NCBI GenBank assembly: GCA_024509875.1
Contig: JAMPIV010004476.1
Location: 1 to 64,000 of the forward strand
Source: Oreohelix idahoensis
Lineage: Eukaryota > Mollusca > Gastropoda > Stylommatophora > Oreohelicidae
Length of the DNA stretch: 64,000 nucleotides
Direction of reading: 5' to 3'
A program made the position numbers and the translations under genes. Positions 18,661-29,990 of the stretch are shown piece after piece; position 1 is the first letter of the stretch, and every line of letters begins with the position of its first letter. The notes beneath the pieces were generated by a model. That model was not told the origin of the DNA, searched no databases, and saw only the letters and a list, made by a program, of their open reading frames with translations.

Positions 18661-19539
18661 AAAGTGTTTGGCTTGATCTTTAACTAACTTTCATTTATCA
18701 GAAATAATATGTTTTATTTGACCACCATGAGACTTTCACTTTCCTTACCACATACCCAATAATAATTATATACAGTGCAGTCCATTTAAACAGAACTTGC
18801 AGATTTTTGGTTAAGTCGAAGCAATTCTGCATTTCCCGGTGAAATGTCTTCATTGGCTTTGTTAACAACTCTGTTTCAGTCAACTTCTGGTAACTAGAAT
18901 TTTCAGATAAGTTGAGGTAATTGTTCAGTCCCAACTCAAATTTGGTCTCGTTTAAGCAGAAGTTCTGTCTCTACCCCTCTGAGAAGACCAAGTTGAAAAT
19001 AAATTTGTGCCACCATGCTGAATTTTTTGACTACCTCCATATATATTTTATGTCTGGCTGCAGCTTTTAAGCTTTGGAGATACCATTTATGTTAGATCTC
19101 AAAGTGCAAAGCCAGAATAGAAGTTGAGTTCTCAGAGTAGCCATCTGTTAAATGGTGTTGGGGTAAACATTATTGACTTCATTTCTCATACACATAACTG
19201 AATGTTTACTGTTTGTGTTTTTGTGTGTGTGCGATTGAGAGTTTCTATTCTTCATGTGATCTTCTTATTGTCCCTTGTTTGCTCGTTATGGAGCATGGAG
19301 CCACCATTGCAGGAGTCTAGCATCAAGTCATTCAAGTGTTCTGGCAGTCTTCTTCTTCTTTGATCCTTAGCCGCCGACGGTCAAAGCAGTCAGTGGCCAT
19401 CACGCCTAGTGGCGTCTTGTAGGGCAACAACAAATTGATTCCACTTTGCTCGGTCGGTGGCCATCCTTCGTACAGTGCCCCAACTCTGGTTCATTCTTTG
19501 CATCTCAGCCTCCACAGTCCTCCGCCAGGTTGTTTTTGG

Positions 19540-20316
19540 TCAGCCTCTCTTTCGTTTTCCTTCAGGGGTCCAAAGCATAGCTGTTCTTGTGATGGCATCG
19601 GGGTCTCTTCTGAGGACATGACCAACCCAGCTCCAAAGTCTGCCAGCTATGATGGTGTGCATGTCCTTTTGCTTGCTACGAGTAAGCAGATCTTGGTTAG
19701 TGATGGTATTTGGCCAAAAGATTCGGTGAATTTTTCTTAGGCATGTTGTGTGAAAAGAGGACAATTTCAACATTTCCTTCTCTGTAACTCTCCAGCATTC
19801 CGCACCATAGAGAAGCACAGAAAGCACACAGCTCTGATATAATCTTAATTTTGTGCTTGTGCTGTATTGGGAGGACTTCCAGATGTTGTTTAGGCTAAAG
19901 AAGGCTGTTCTTGCCTTATTCATTCTGATGTTGATGTCTTTGCCTGTCCCGCCGTCTGGTGTTACTATGCTTCCTAGGTATGTGAACGTATCTGTCTGTA
20001 CCAATTGCTGATTCCTTACTGATATGGGCTCAGGGCTGCTCACATTGAGCGTCATGACCTCAGACTTCTTTAAATTGATATTCAAGCCCACCTGCTGGCT
20101 AAACTTATTAAGTCTATCCATTTTTTCCTGGATGTGTTGATGTGAATGTGCTAGTAGTGCAATGTCATCTGCATATTCCAGATCTTCCAATGTAGAAAAT
20201 GTTGTCCATCTTATTCCTCTTGGACTGCCCTCTGTTGTCTGGCGCATCACCCAGTCTATGACTGTTAAAAATAGAGTGGTTGATAAGGGGCATCCCTGTC
20301 GTACTCCTGTCTTCAC
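19540..20316 (-). pseudogene. RTE-A RT palm C-half and C-terminal region
   Basis: 258-residue frame starting at MKTGVRQGCPLSTTLFLTV (RT motif B) with LEYADDIALLAHS (catalytic YADD), GLNINLKKSEVMTLNVS, FTYLGSIVTPDGG, VLSVLLYGAECWRV and WSWVGHVLRRDPD. It lies one frame from 20318-20950, which ends just before MKTG at a TGA-like break. A single-nucleotide change would rejoin them. It is the reverse transcriptase of the LINE, which primes on nicked target DNA. Confidence 0.9.
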
Positions 20317-20317
20317 C

Positions 20318-20950
20318 TCAAAAGGTTAGGTTGCTCTGCCCAACACTACATGTAAAGTTGGCATAGAGGCTTTTTATGATTGACACTATGCAGCTTGGAA
20401 TTCCATAAGCCCTCAGTATTTTCCATAAACTGTCCCTATGTATGCTGTCGAAAGCCTTTTCAAAATCAACAAAATTAATGTAAAGCTGTCTTTGCCATTC
20501 TGAGCACTGCTCTATAATGTTCCTGAGAGTGAATATATGATCTACACATCTCCTGTTCTTTCTAAATCCTGCTTGTTCTTTCCTCAGTTTGTGGTCTACT
20601 GCCTTTGAAATTCTCTGTATAATTATCCTGCCTAGTATTTTGCTGGGAACTGAGAGAAGAGTGATTCCTCTCCAATTATTGCAGTCTGCAAGATCTCCCT
20701 TCTTGGGCAATTTGATAATTATTCCTTTGTTCCACTCTGATGGTGTTGTCCCCGTTTTCCAGACTTGTGCAAATAGTGGTTCTAATAGTTCTGCTGCTAG
20801 CTCAGGGTCTGTCTTAAATAGCTCTGCATTTAAGTTATCATGGCCCGAAGCTTTGCCGTTCTTTAACCCTTTGATTGCTGTGATGATTTCTTCTTTGCGT
20901 GGAATGTCTGTATTCACATCTAGATCGTTTTCAGCTTCAGAAACATTCAA
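20318..20950 (-). pseudogene. RTE-A RT fingers and motif A
   Basis: 210-residue frame with NGKASGHDNLNAELFK, ADCNNWRGITLLSVPSKILG, KEQAGFRKNRRCVDHIFTLR and YINFVDFEKAFDSIHRDSLW (motif A with catalytic Asp). These are standard LINE RT segments. The corresponding part of the copy at 61628 has these conserved residues altered by A-to-G changes, which shows this copy is closer to the ancestor. Confidence 0.9.
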
Positions 20951-21076
20951 TTGTGTCTCTGGTGGTTCCTTGTTCAGAGTTTCTCTGAAGTGCTCTGCCC
21001 ATCTTGTTTCCTGTCCCTCTGCTGTCGTGATGAGATTACCTTGCTTATCTCTTACTAATGTAATATTGTTTGCACC

Positions 21077-21892
21077 TCATTTTCCGCTGATGAATTTAGT
21101 TATTTTGTATACTGTGCTTTGTTCATTTCTCAGTGCTGCCTCCTCTGCCTGTCTTGCAAGATCGTCTAGGAAATTCCTTTTGTTGGCTCGGGTTTGGCGT
21201 TTAACTTCCTTGTCCAGCTGACTGTACTGTTCGCTATATAGTTGCTTTAACCTGGGGGACTTCGCTTCTGTTTTCTTTCTTTTCATTTCCTTTCTCATCG
21301 TTATGGGGTTTAATGTTTCTGGTGTTATCCAGTCTTGCTTCTTCCTTTCCTGGAATCCCAAGCATGATTTGCTGCTTTCTTTGTATATTGTTGAAATGGT
21401 GTTGAAATTCTGGTCTATATCATCAGTCAATGTCTTTTCCTGACTTTTGGCAAATTGATATCGTTTCTTTATGTCGGCCGCAAAAGCTTTTCTGGTAAGG
21501 GAGTCCTTCAATTTGCTGATGTCAAACCTTTTCTGTGTAGTTACAGTTGGTGCAGCCCTTCTTAGTTTCACTTTCAGTTTTGCTACTACTAAATGGTGAT
21601 CACTTCCCACATCTGCACCTCTTCTTACCTTCACATCTTGTAATGCATGTCTCCATCTACCGTTAACCATGATGTGGTCTATCTGGTTTCTGTCCCGACC
21701 ATTTGGTGATTCCCATGTTAATTTGTGAATTTCTTTATGTGGGAAGAGTGTTCCTCCAATGACCAGGTTGTTAATGCTACAGAAACTTATTAGTTTATCC
21801 CAATTTTCGTTTGCTGTTCCGCTGCCGCATTTCCCCATTGTTCTTTCATTATATGTATTGTGTGTACCAACTTTCGCATTGAGGTCTCCCAT
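21077..21892 (-). pseudogene. RTE-A endonuclease C-half and linker
   Basis: 271-residue frame starting MGDLNAKVGTHNTYNERTMG (endonuclease GDLNAKVG), with GRDRNQIDHIMVNGRWRH and GSDHHLVVAKLKVKL (SDH motif). A lysine-rich linker leads to the RT (NEQSTVYKITKFISGK, then stop). The N-terminal endonuclease half, present at 14911-15264, is truncated here. Its strong similarity to 15384-16025 identifies both as one family. Confidence 0.9.
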
Positions 21893-21931
21893 TATTATAA
21901 CAAGATCATATCTAGGTGTGTGTTCTGGCAG

Positions 21932-22045
21932 TAATTCTATAATAATTAGTTTAACATGATGAGACTGTCAGTCCAGCATCAAGTTGTTCATGTGTTGTGG
22001 TAGTAATTCTATAACAATTAGTTTAACATGATGAGACTGTCAGTC
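21932..22045. repeat. Two-copy ~75-bp tandem repeat
   Basis: taattctataataattagtt with tttaacatgatgagactgtc occurs twice (about 21933-21975 and 22005-22045). Part of the same unit (catcaagtcattcaagtg) precedes the RTE-A insertion at 19321, so RTE-A landed in this small array. Confidence 0.8.
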
Positions 22046-22070
22046 CTGTGTACTAGCACATATTACTTAC

Positions 22071-22150
22071 CTCTTATGATATGCCTGAAATGTACGTTGT
22101 CCTTTAAATTCTGTATCTCCAGAGATCCTCGTGAACTAACTGGGGCTTGT
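22071..22150 (-). CDS. Weak candidate exon (80 nt)
   Basis: Minus-strand segment after an acceptor (gtgtatcacag) with a perfect GTAAGT donor (22065-22070). One frame is open: QAPVSSRGSLEIQNLKDNVH then FRHIIR. It would be entered in phase 2 and left in phase 1, which suits the exon at 16363. However, it falls inside the possible pogo-like element and has no homologue I recognise. Confidence 0.25.
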
Positions 22151-24233
22151 CTGTGATACACACTGCCAACACAGTACAGGATCTGAGACTAGTAAATTAT
22201 GTCATGTAAAATTTTTGATGTCTTAGTACTTACAACCAAGTTACTAAAAACACCTTGTGATTTTTTTAATTTGCCCTTCAAATGTGGTAAACATGCAAAA
22301 GTGCTATTTTAACAATAAAGTTACAATAAATAGTTGAAAAAACAATGCTACGCTTTCTGTCTGATTCTGACCACAAAATACCCATCTTTGAAGAAACTTC
22401 TGATACGCAGAATTTCTGATAAGTAGCTTTAGATGGTCCCAGTGACTTCTGCTTATCCAGACTGCACTGTATATTAATTTTTTTTGTTTTTGATAAATAC
22501 TATTTGAATGCATTTATTATACAGTTCCCTACGTATGTCTATTCTAAACACCTGTTCCAAAATTGTGAATGAAATTGATGCTTGTAAATAATCTTATATC
22601 GTGAATGTCTGTTGTTTATACTTCTTATATTTTTCCCAGTAGTAATATAAGAAGTTTCTTAGTTGACCCTACTGAGAGTTTTCAATTCCCTAGATATCTA
22701 ACAATTTCAGTAAAAGGTGATGACAGCAGACAAGAACAGCCATGTTGCCCCATATTGCTTGACTGGCTATCTATTTTTTAATTACAGCTAGCCTTGACCT
22801 AACCCCAACCCTGTTTCAAGCAGCTAGGCTTAAATTAACACGGCTGAAATGAAGAACAGTTGGTTGTACTCTTTGAAGTCATACAAATAATTCGCAGACG
22901 TCTCTGAATTCTCTTCTGAGGCCGTATTGAACACAAGGCCCACTGTTATTCATTTCAACAAATTAACACCAACTCTGTTTTATGCTTTATCAAAATTAAT
23001 AACGGACAACAAAGAATGAGGCCGTTTTGAAAATACATTTTTTTAAAATTCCAAGTTGAAGCGGAAATTCTCAGAGTTGTGCTAACATGGCAGCCCCCAG
23101 TCTACTATCGCTCCCCTTTCTAAATAGGTAAATTAAGAAATGCTAACTTTTGTCTCTTTAGCTCATTTCAATCTATCACGAAGTAGAGGTTTCATTATAG
23201 ATGATAGGTAAGTAGGAAGAATAGTCTACCAAGGATAGCCACTTTTCCTGAAAGGGGACACGTGAGCGTATCACTTCGACACAATGTAAAACACCCACTA
23301 TTAAACTTAACAAATGTCAACTATAATGAACAAACAATATCCCTTTCAACATCTTATAGGTTACAATTATGATACACAACGCTTCAAATTCCTAATGCCA
23401 TAATAAATCATGGTCACAAAATTTATGTTATATGCAAACACACCGCCCTACATGCAAAACACACCACACAGAGTCACAATATGGCAGCGTGAGGTTTTAT
23501 CATTCTTCCCTTCCGCCAGACGATACCCATACATTTCAAAACTAAAATGATATCGCCTGTTGGACAGCGACACTGAAATCGATGCGTGTAAACCGGCGCG
23601 TAAACAACCAGAGAGCTACATGTGCAATCTGCATGCACATCCTTCGACAACTGATGAGGGAGAATGAGCGCCTATGGGTTTGCCTGATGTGCAATGCTGA
23701 TTCTGAACTACAACGATGCTACAATAACTGTAAGTTATTAGATCTCAGTTACCGTTTTTCAAAAAGAAACATACCTCACTACTTACAAATGAAATCACAA
23801 GTTACTCAAATCACAAAGATGTTTTCTGGAAACTGGAGTTGGCTCCCCTACTAAGTCAGGTGTTTGTTTAAAAAAATAAACAAATCTACCAGGATCAATG
23901 AACAATGGAAAGACAAATTAGGGATATGTATAGATATTCCAAAATGGGAAATTGTAAATGGATTAAGTATCACAAAATATACATCTAATTTCACCTGTTG
24001 CGCCTTTATCCCGAACTGGACATTAATTGTCACAGCACAGTTGGATAAGATAGATGTAAATGAAGAAATGTAAGAAAGATATATAGGATCTCATAAGTGG
24101 CTCATTAAATGTTAGATTCCTATACATGAGGGGTGAATAGGAAGGTGAATATTCTCACAAAGAGATAATGTCTCAGAAGGGGACTTGAGAATGGATTCTG
24201 TTTTCTGGCGACAAATCTCCCCTATTATTCTTT
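22151..24233. other. No gene recognised
   Basis: About 2 kb without clear coding or repeat signals. Short open frames at 23582-23854 (+), with CAIC and CLMC pairs, and 23864-24073 (+) have no recognised domains, codon bias or splice context. I treat them as chance. Confidence 0.4.
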
Positions 24234-25434
24234 CTTACTTACTTACTTAGTCGTTCCCCTTCTACCGTGAGGTATGTCGGCTGTGTTCCTCCTGGCCTGG
24301 TTCCATTCTAGTCTTTGGTCCTTCAAAGATTGTCTAATGTTGTCCTCCCAACGGACTCTGGGTTACCCTGGGGGTCTGGATCCCTGGCTCTTTGTTTCCC
24401 ATGCTTGTCGTGGTAGCCGATCTTCTCCCATTCTGCAGACATGGCCAAACCATCTTAGTTGGGACTGTTCTACTTGGGTCTGCAGGGGGTGGGATTTTAG
24501 GCCTTGACGTATCGTCTGGTTGCGGACCATGTCTCTTCTTGTTACTTCAACCACCTTCCTCAGATACCTCATTTCTGAGGTTAGGATCTGGCTTTTGTGG
24601 GTTGTAGTCATTGCCCATGACTCGCATCTATATGTCAAGACTGGGACATAGGTGGAACGGTATACAGCCATCTTCGTTTTCTTAGCAACCTCTCTCTTGC
24701 TGAGGAATTCTCGATTTATGGCCTGAAAAAGTCTCACAGCTGCTGCTTTTCGAGCCAACTCTTCTTTGATGCCTCCCTTTCGGTCTATAATAACTCTGAG
24801 AAATTTAAAGTGGTTGACCTGTTCTCCCAGCTTAATCTGATGTCTTCTTTCTTCTCATGATATCACCATGGATTTTGTTTTAGAGCTGCTTATGACCATC
24901 CCTCTCTTCTCCAGCTCTTCCTTCCAGACTTGCAGGTTGGATTGGAGATTTGCCTCTGATTTAGCAATCAGGGCAACATCATCAGCAAATGCCAGCTCTA
25001 AAATACATACCTGTCTCATCTTCCAGTACCCCACTGAATACTTTCTTGTTTTCTCCTTACATGTCTTGATAACATCATCCATGAGGAGTATGAAAAGAAA
25101 AGGTGACAGGATATCACCTTGTCTAACACCAGTGGTGGTCCTGAACTCTTCTGACTTATGGTTTGCTGTCCTCACATAATTTCTGCAAGACTTGTAGAAG
25201 CTCTGTTTAGCATGAATCAGAGGTGCTGGAATGTTCTTCCTTGCCAAACAGTCCCAAAGTTTGCTCCAGGGGACCCTGTCAAATGCCTTTTCCAGATCTA
25301 TGAAACAAAGATGGATCTCACTCTTATACTCAAGGGCCTTTTCACTCAGCTATCTGAGTGTGAAGATTAGGTCTTGAGTACTTCGGTTTGCTCGGAATTC
25401 ACACTGGACCTCATCCAATTGTGGGCTGTTAAGC
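24234..25434 (-). mobile_element. RTE-B LINE fragment
   Basis: Minus-strand copy of the family at 9657-12345, with the (TAAG)n tail at 24234-24249. It has a small deletion near the 3' end (24272) and is 5'-truncated at about 25434 in the RT palm. Frames 24363-24758 and 24855-25247 carry VLTYRCESWAMTTTHKSQIL, LRWFGHVCRM, TTGVRQGDILSPFLFILLMD and LAFADDVALI. Frame breaks and truncation make it inactive. Confidence 0.9.
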
Positions 25435-26249
25435 CCCCATCCTCTCATACTGAGGAAATGACATGTATCTTGAGGAAAATAATCTTTATGCTTTATGGAC
25501 TTAGCTGTAATCCTGTGTTGTCAGCCCTGGTGCAGGTTGTTAGGTGCTGTCATCTAGCAGCAATATGACGTTACACGTGCGAGTGTTGACCTATGCTCCT
25601 TTATGCTTAAGAGTTGACGAGATCTCTGGCTTTAGGTTCTGCTGATCGGTCTGTTACCGTCTGGCGCCGGACACTGAATTCTGCAACTGCGAATGTTGTC
25701 CGCTCAGAAACCTAAAAGTCTGCAGACACAAATGTGGCTTCATGAGTTTTCCTGTCATATGGGAACAGCTATCATTCCCATTCAAACCGCACACACCAGG
25801 CATATGAGAATTATCCTCTTTCATTCAATACGAGGACTTTCATGACATACAATCTAGAGATTACAGGCAAAATTTCCATGCTATATAAGATATTTATACT
25901 TCACGCTCATACAGTCACACATCAGGCATATCAATGTTATATTCATCTGGCTTCCTTTCTTGAGATGGCTATTGTGTCACAGAGTCTAGAGTTTACAGGC
26001 AAACTTCCCTGTTATACATGATATGCATACGTCACTATCACACAGTCATGCATCAGGCATATCAACATAAAGTCTTCTGACTTCATCTCATTACATGATA
26101 GGTAAACTTAGACCTATGTAACTTCAGGAGTTAATTAATCTAGCCAATCTCTTTTCCCAAGAACTGTGTTCTACAATGATAGTCGTTCCTTCACACAATG
26201 ATGAATAGCAATAAAATATAATACATTTATATTACACAAATAGATAACG
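25435..26249. repeat. Unassigned DNA with a two-copy tandem repeat
   Basis: Two diverged units of ~130 bp (about 25850-25935 and 25983-26070) share tctagag.ttacaggcaaa, catcaggcatatcaa and cttcac/cgtcac. No coding frame or LTR partner found. It could be a decayed LTR or satellite. Confidence 0.5.
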
Positions 26250-26540
26250 GTAGTGGCCGACTGGCCAATTGGTCAGAGCGCATTCATCTGTAGCACAACC
26301 ATATTGGTTTTGGGACTGAAACCTGGTAGTGGCACACTCCAGTTTACCAGTTGTAAATGGGCATTCAGTTGTGCTCTTGAGCTAGGGAAGGAAAAGGCAG
26401 CAAGGAAGGGAACTGGTCACCTAACCTCGTAAAAGTTGGATATTTCATGGTGAAGCTTCTAACACTTCATTTCCCTATGACAATCTCTGTCATGTGACTG
26501 CCTTTATCTTTGTAATAGATAAAGTGATTAATATGATAGA
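26250..26540 (+). mobile_element. tRNA-derived SINE (third type)
   Basis: Plus-strand tRNA-like head: A-box-like TGGCCAATTGGTCAGAG (26262-26278) and a degenerate B box GGGACTGAAACC (26312-26323). A ~200-bp body follows. It differs from the SINEs at 1228, 31446 and 32028. Confidence 0.6.
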
Positions 26541-27449
26541 TGTTATCTTCTATTGGCCGTGGGGCTAGTTGTGAAAAACTTTTAATACAAGTAGCAGTCA
26601 CTCACATAGCCGCTATGTAGATCATATAAAGAATTACATACATTTAAACCAATGAATATTCTATGCATATATATATTGCGAAGTCTATACGAACCTGAAC
26701 AGAGTGAAATCATATATACCACTTGGTTAAAACCAAAGAGTTAGTAATCTGGACTTCTTCGCCATTTAGATGCACTCGGCCTACAAGTTGTGCGTGTAAG
26801 TGGTATTCAGGTCTAAGCCTCCAACTTTTTTTTTTTTCCTCGCGTGTTCTAGATCATTCGATGGGTTTTCACCATTGCTCGCGTCACTGAATTGTAAGGG
26901 GTGGGTGTTCTGACGTAATCACACATAAATTCTCTCCCTGACAAGTGAGCTATTAGTGATGCAATCTTGATCTGTGTCTCACATGAGAAAGCTTCCCTGC
27001 GTGGTAATTACTGGTTTCTCCGAATGCACACACGTGCTGGCCAGATACAATTAAACTTGACACTGGGATGTTTTCCGTCAGGTCCATCAAATAGGATACA
27101 ATAAAGCAATGGACTTTTTTAGATTTTAAGACACCCTGATACTCTTAACAAAGGTATATTGTCTGCCCATGTGTTATAACCTGGAGTTGATGCGTTTGCG
27201 ATGTGTGCTCAGTGACCATTAGTAAGCGCCGTGATGTATGAAAAAGAGAAACGCTGACCACAGCGCCGAAAAGACCGTAGTGTAATTTGAAAATAACTGA
27301 GAATAAAGAAGAGAGAGGGAAAGGGAGACAAAGATGGAGAGAGGAATAGACCGTGTTACAACATCACCGCAGAGATAACGGTAACACTAAATGCACCGGA
27401 AATCTCTAACAAACTTCTCTAGAAACTGACGGAAGACTAACTTTCGGCA
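26541..27449. other. No gene recognised
   Basis: AT-rich spacer. I see no conserved frame, RNA gene or clear repeat. Confidence 0.4.
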
Positions 27450-27469
27450 TTGATGGTGATATAATCCCT

Positions 27470-28177
27470 TTAGCTGTGAGCAGGTAGCTCTTGACAGCCC
27501 ATTGCCTCTCTGACAAAAGTGCAAGTCTTCCTCAGTTGTTGTGATGATGTGTAGAGTGTGTTGTGGATGGTTGGGTGCGATGGGAGTAGCTGGTGTCGCA
27601 GGTCAGTTAGTCTTGGGCACTGTAACAGTAGGTGTTCAACTGATTCCTCATGGTGGTGGCAGTGCCGACAGTTTGGTTCACGTAGTGGGTCTATTCTATT
27701 TAAATGTTTATTGACGGGGGCATGGCCTGTTCTCAGCTGGAAAATTAGACTCTGATCTCTTCTTTTCAGTTGTTTAACTGGATCTTGAGGGTTTGGTTTA
27801 GCTTGATGTTTGAAGAATGGACGCCCTGTCTGGGAGGTAGCCCACTGGTTTAGCCATTCTTGCCTATAATTGTTTCTCAGGATCTGTTGGCAGGTTTGCA
27901 GTGTGGTACTTGATGGGAACTGGGGCAGTGCTGCTCCTCTTTTGGATAGTTTATCGGCTTTTTCATTTCCTGGGACTCTGACATGCCCAGGGATCCACTG
28001 GAGTGTAACTTTGATGCAATAGGAAGTGAACAGTTGGTCAATTAATCTACAGATGCTATTAATATTAGGAGACATTTTGTTTTCTAGGGCTTGGAGTGCT
28101 GATTTTGAGTCTGAGAATATAACAATATCCTCAGGTGGAGTGATGCCACTTTCAAAGTCTGAGATTATCTGGCACAA
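27470..28177 (-). pseudogene. RNase H C-part and C-terminal zinc region of I-like LINE
   Basis: 235-residue frame. RNase H motifs: VIFSDSKSALQALENK (catalytic Asp), TLQWIPGHVRVPGNEKADKL (His and final Asp region). The tail has a CCHC-like RHCHHHEESVEHLLLQCPRL, common at the C-terminus of I/Jockey ORF2 proteins. The first RNase H segment (HVYTDGSAFKATTN, SYDAEITVLEKAL) lies just upstream at about 28180-28370, before an in-frame TAA near 28275. Confidence 0.85.
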
Positions 28178-28465
28178 TGCTTTTTCTAGTACTGTTATTT
28201 CTGCATCATAGCTGGAACAAATTTCTCCGCAAGAGCCAAAGATGCAAGGGTGGTCTTCTGGGTGCAGGTTGGGTTATTTTATCACTGCGCCATATCCAGC
28301 ATTGGTGGTAGCTTTAAATGCAGATCCATCTGTGTAGACATGGATGATGTCTTGTGGATATGAGTCTATAGTTTCTAAAGCGATGGTTTTCAGTAGTGGT
28401 ACTAGAGTGTTCTTGTCTGCTGAGGGGTCAGAGAGTTCAGTTCTTACTGTGGGAGTAGTTACCTG

Positions 28466-29170
28466 CTAACAAGGTGGTTCATTATTGATAGTTACCATTG
28501 GCTTTCTAACTGCTGGTAGGTGGTGTTTGATGCTAGCTTCTTTTGCATTTTTAAGAAAAGATGTCTTTTGTATTCTGTGTTTTTGGTGCCACTGCTCTAT
28601 CATTTTCCTATTCTCCTCCTTTGTGTCAATTCTCAGATACCTTTTGTATGTTTCCACAGCTGAACGTTCTCTTCTTAGGTTTAAGGGTTCAATATTGGTG
28701 TTGATTTCGCATGCATCTGTCAGCGTTGTCTTCATGGCACCACTTATAAACTGTAGAGCGTGATTTTGGACTTTGTCTAGCTTTTGTAAGAGGCTTTTAC
28801 TTGCAATAGTTTGGAGGGGGAGCGAGTAGTCAATTACTGGGCACACATTTCCAGTATAGAATTGGCATAATGAGTGCTGGTCTGCTCCCCACCCACAGGA
28901 GGAAAGGTGCTTGATGAGCCTAAGTCTTGTGGATGCTTTCTCAATCAGCATGTCTATGTGGGGTCTCATGGTAAGTCTACAGTCGAGCTTGACTCCAAGA
29001 TATCTCTGGCATTCTTCGTATGCTAGTATCTCTCCATTCATCCAGACCTCGATGTTGTTCTCATTAACTCTCTTGTTTAGACTGAACAGGCCATACACAG
29101 TTTTCTCTACATTGATTTCAAGTTTCCAGAACTGGCAGAATACAGAGATGGTTGTCAGGTTTTTGTTCAA
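28466..29170 (-). pseudogene. RT thumb region of I-like LINE
   Basis: 234-residue frame with WKLEINVEKTVYGLFSLNKR, CQRYLGVKLDCRLTMRPHID and LDKVQNHALQFISGAMKTT, the region after the RT catalytic motif in I/Jockey LINEs. Compare LDKVQNQALRVITGAMKST in the intact copy at 50184. It starts inside the protein; the ATG is not a true start. Confidence 0.85.
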
Positions 29171-29189
29171 CTTTTGGCCTTAAGAAATT

Positions 29190-29990
29190 AGATTGCAATA
29201 GACCTGATACAATGCATGAAATATTTCTGTCTATTACATACTTATGGCTATAAGAAACTTACGAGAATGCAGTAGACCTGACATAGCAGAAGAGATATTA
29301 CTGAAAAATACTTACCTATGCTCCAGAGGATGTTCTGTATTAATAGCTTGGATACCTTCACATGTCGGCATAGAAGGAAATGAAAAGGCAGATAAAGAAG
29401 CTAAGAAAAGTAGAAATAATAGAAACCAAATAAATGTGGGGATGAGTAAAGCAGAGATCAAAAGCTTAATTAAAACAATAATAACTGACAAATGAACAGC
29501 AGAGTCGGATGAAAGCCTGAAGGGCAGATATGCATATAAATTGTTCAAGATGCCAACAAGAACGTGATAGGATCTACAGACCTAACAATTCCTAGCAATA
29601 AGAAACTTCTTAGACTGCAACTCAGAATGGAATATTTTAGAATAGAAGAACTTTACTGTGCAGAATGTCTAGAGAAAAATAATATAGAGCATTTTCAGCG
29701 AAAATGTAGGAATTATGAACAAGAGAGAAAACCAATATTGGATTATTTGCAGGCATTATTTGCATCCATAAATGTGACACAGGTGTTGAGAATAAATAGA
29801 CCTAGAGAATTGCACAATTTGGTAAAACAGGATATATAACAAGAACTAAAATTAATATATAAAGATCAATTATGGTGTGAGGACAAGGGTTTGTCTGATA
29901 GAATAATCATGTGGTTGATGGCAGATAGTTGGTGGTTTGTATGTAATCTCAGACACCTCCAGGCTTTCTCACCCCCATCCACCATGTTAA
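29190..29990 (+). mobile_element. Second I-like LINE fragment, RNase H end
   Basis: Plus-strand remnant of another LINE. 29244-29495 reads AWIPSHVGIEGNEKADKEAK (RNase H His and Asp motif). 29564-29839 carries the post-RNase H tail with CAECLEKNNIEHFQRKC. The two frames are separated by a shift near 29500. It lies tail-away from the minus-strand fragment just to the left. Confidence 0.75.

Larger units (their letters stand above)
19348..21919 (-). mobile_element. RTE-A LINE, longest copy
   Basis: Minus-strand RTE-A flanked by a perfect 12-bp duplication GTGTTCTGGCAG (19336-19347 and 21920-21931). (GAA)n tail at the 3' end, 5' truncation within the endonuclease. It serves here as the reference copy for RTE-A. 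Frames: endonuclease and linker 21077-21892, RT 20318-20950 and 19540-20316, broken by few shifts, so it is fairly recent. Confidence 0.92.
18773..22469. mobile_element. Possible pogo-like element split by RTE-A
   Basis: Left end TA-CAGTGCAGTCC (18771-18785) and right end GACTGCACTG-TA (22460-22471) form a 10-bp inverted match next to TA dinucleotides, as in Tc1/pogo transposons. Weaker inverted similarity follows (aagtc, gataag and gcagaa motifs). Without the RTE-A insertion the span is about 1.1 kb with no transposase, so it would be non-autonomous. The ends may be coincidental. Confidence 0.35.
27450..29183 (-). mobile_element. I-superfamily LINE 3' half, decayed
   Basis: Minus-strand remnant of a LINE with RT and RNase H. 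28466-29170 is the RT thumb and downstream part; 27470-28177 and the stretch to ~28460 are RNase H and the C-terminus. The RT catalytic core is missing because the copy is 5'-truncated at ~29183. One stop interrupts the RNase H. The family resembles the intact ORF2 at 50184-54062 but is clearly diverged from it. Confidence 0.85.

Noticed and set aside
23582..24073. Small genes with CxxC pairs
   Set aside because: Short frames without start context, splice sites or recognised domains.
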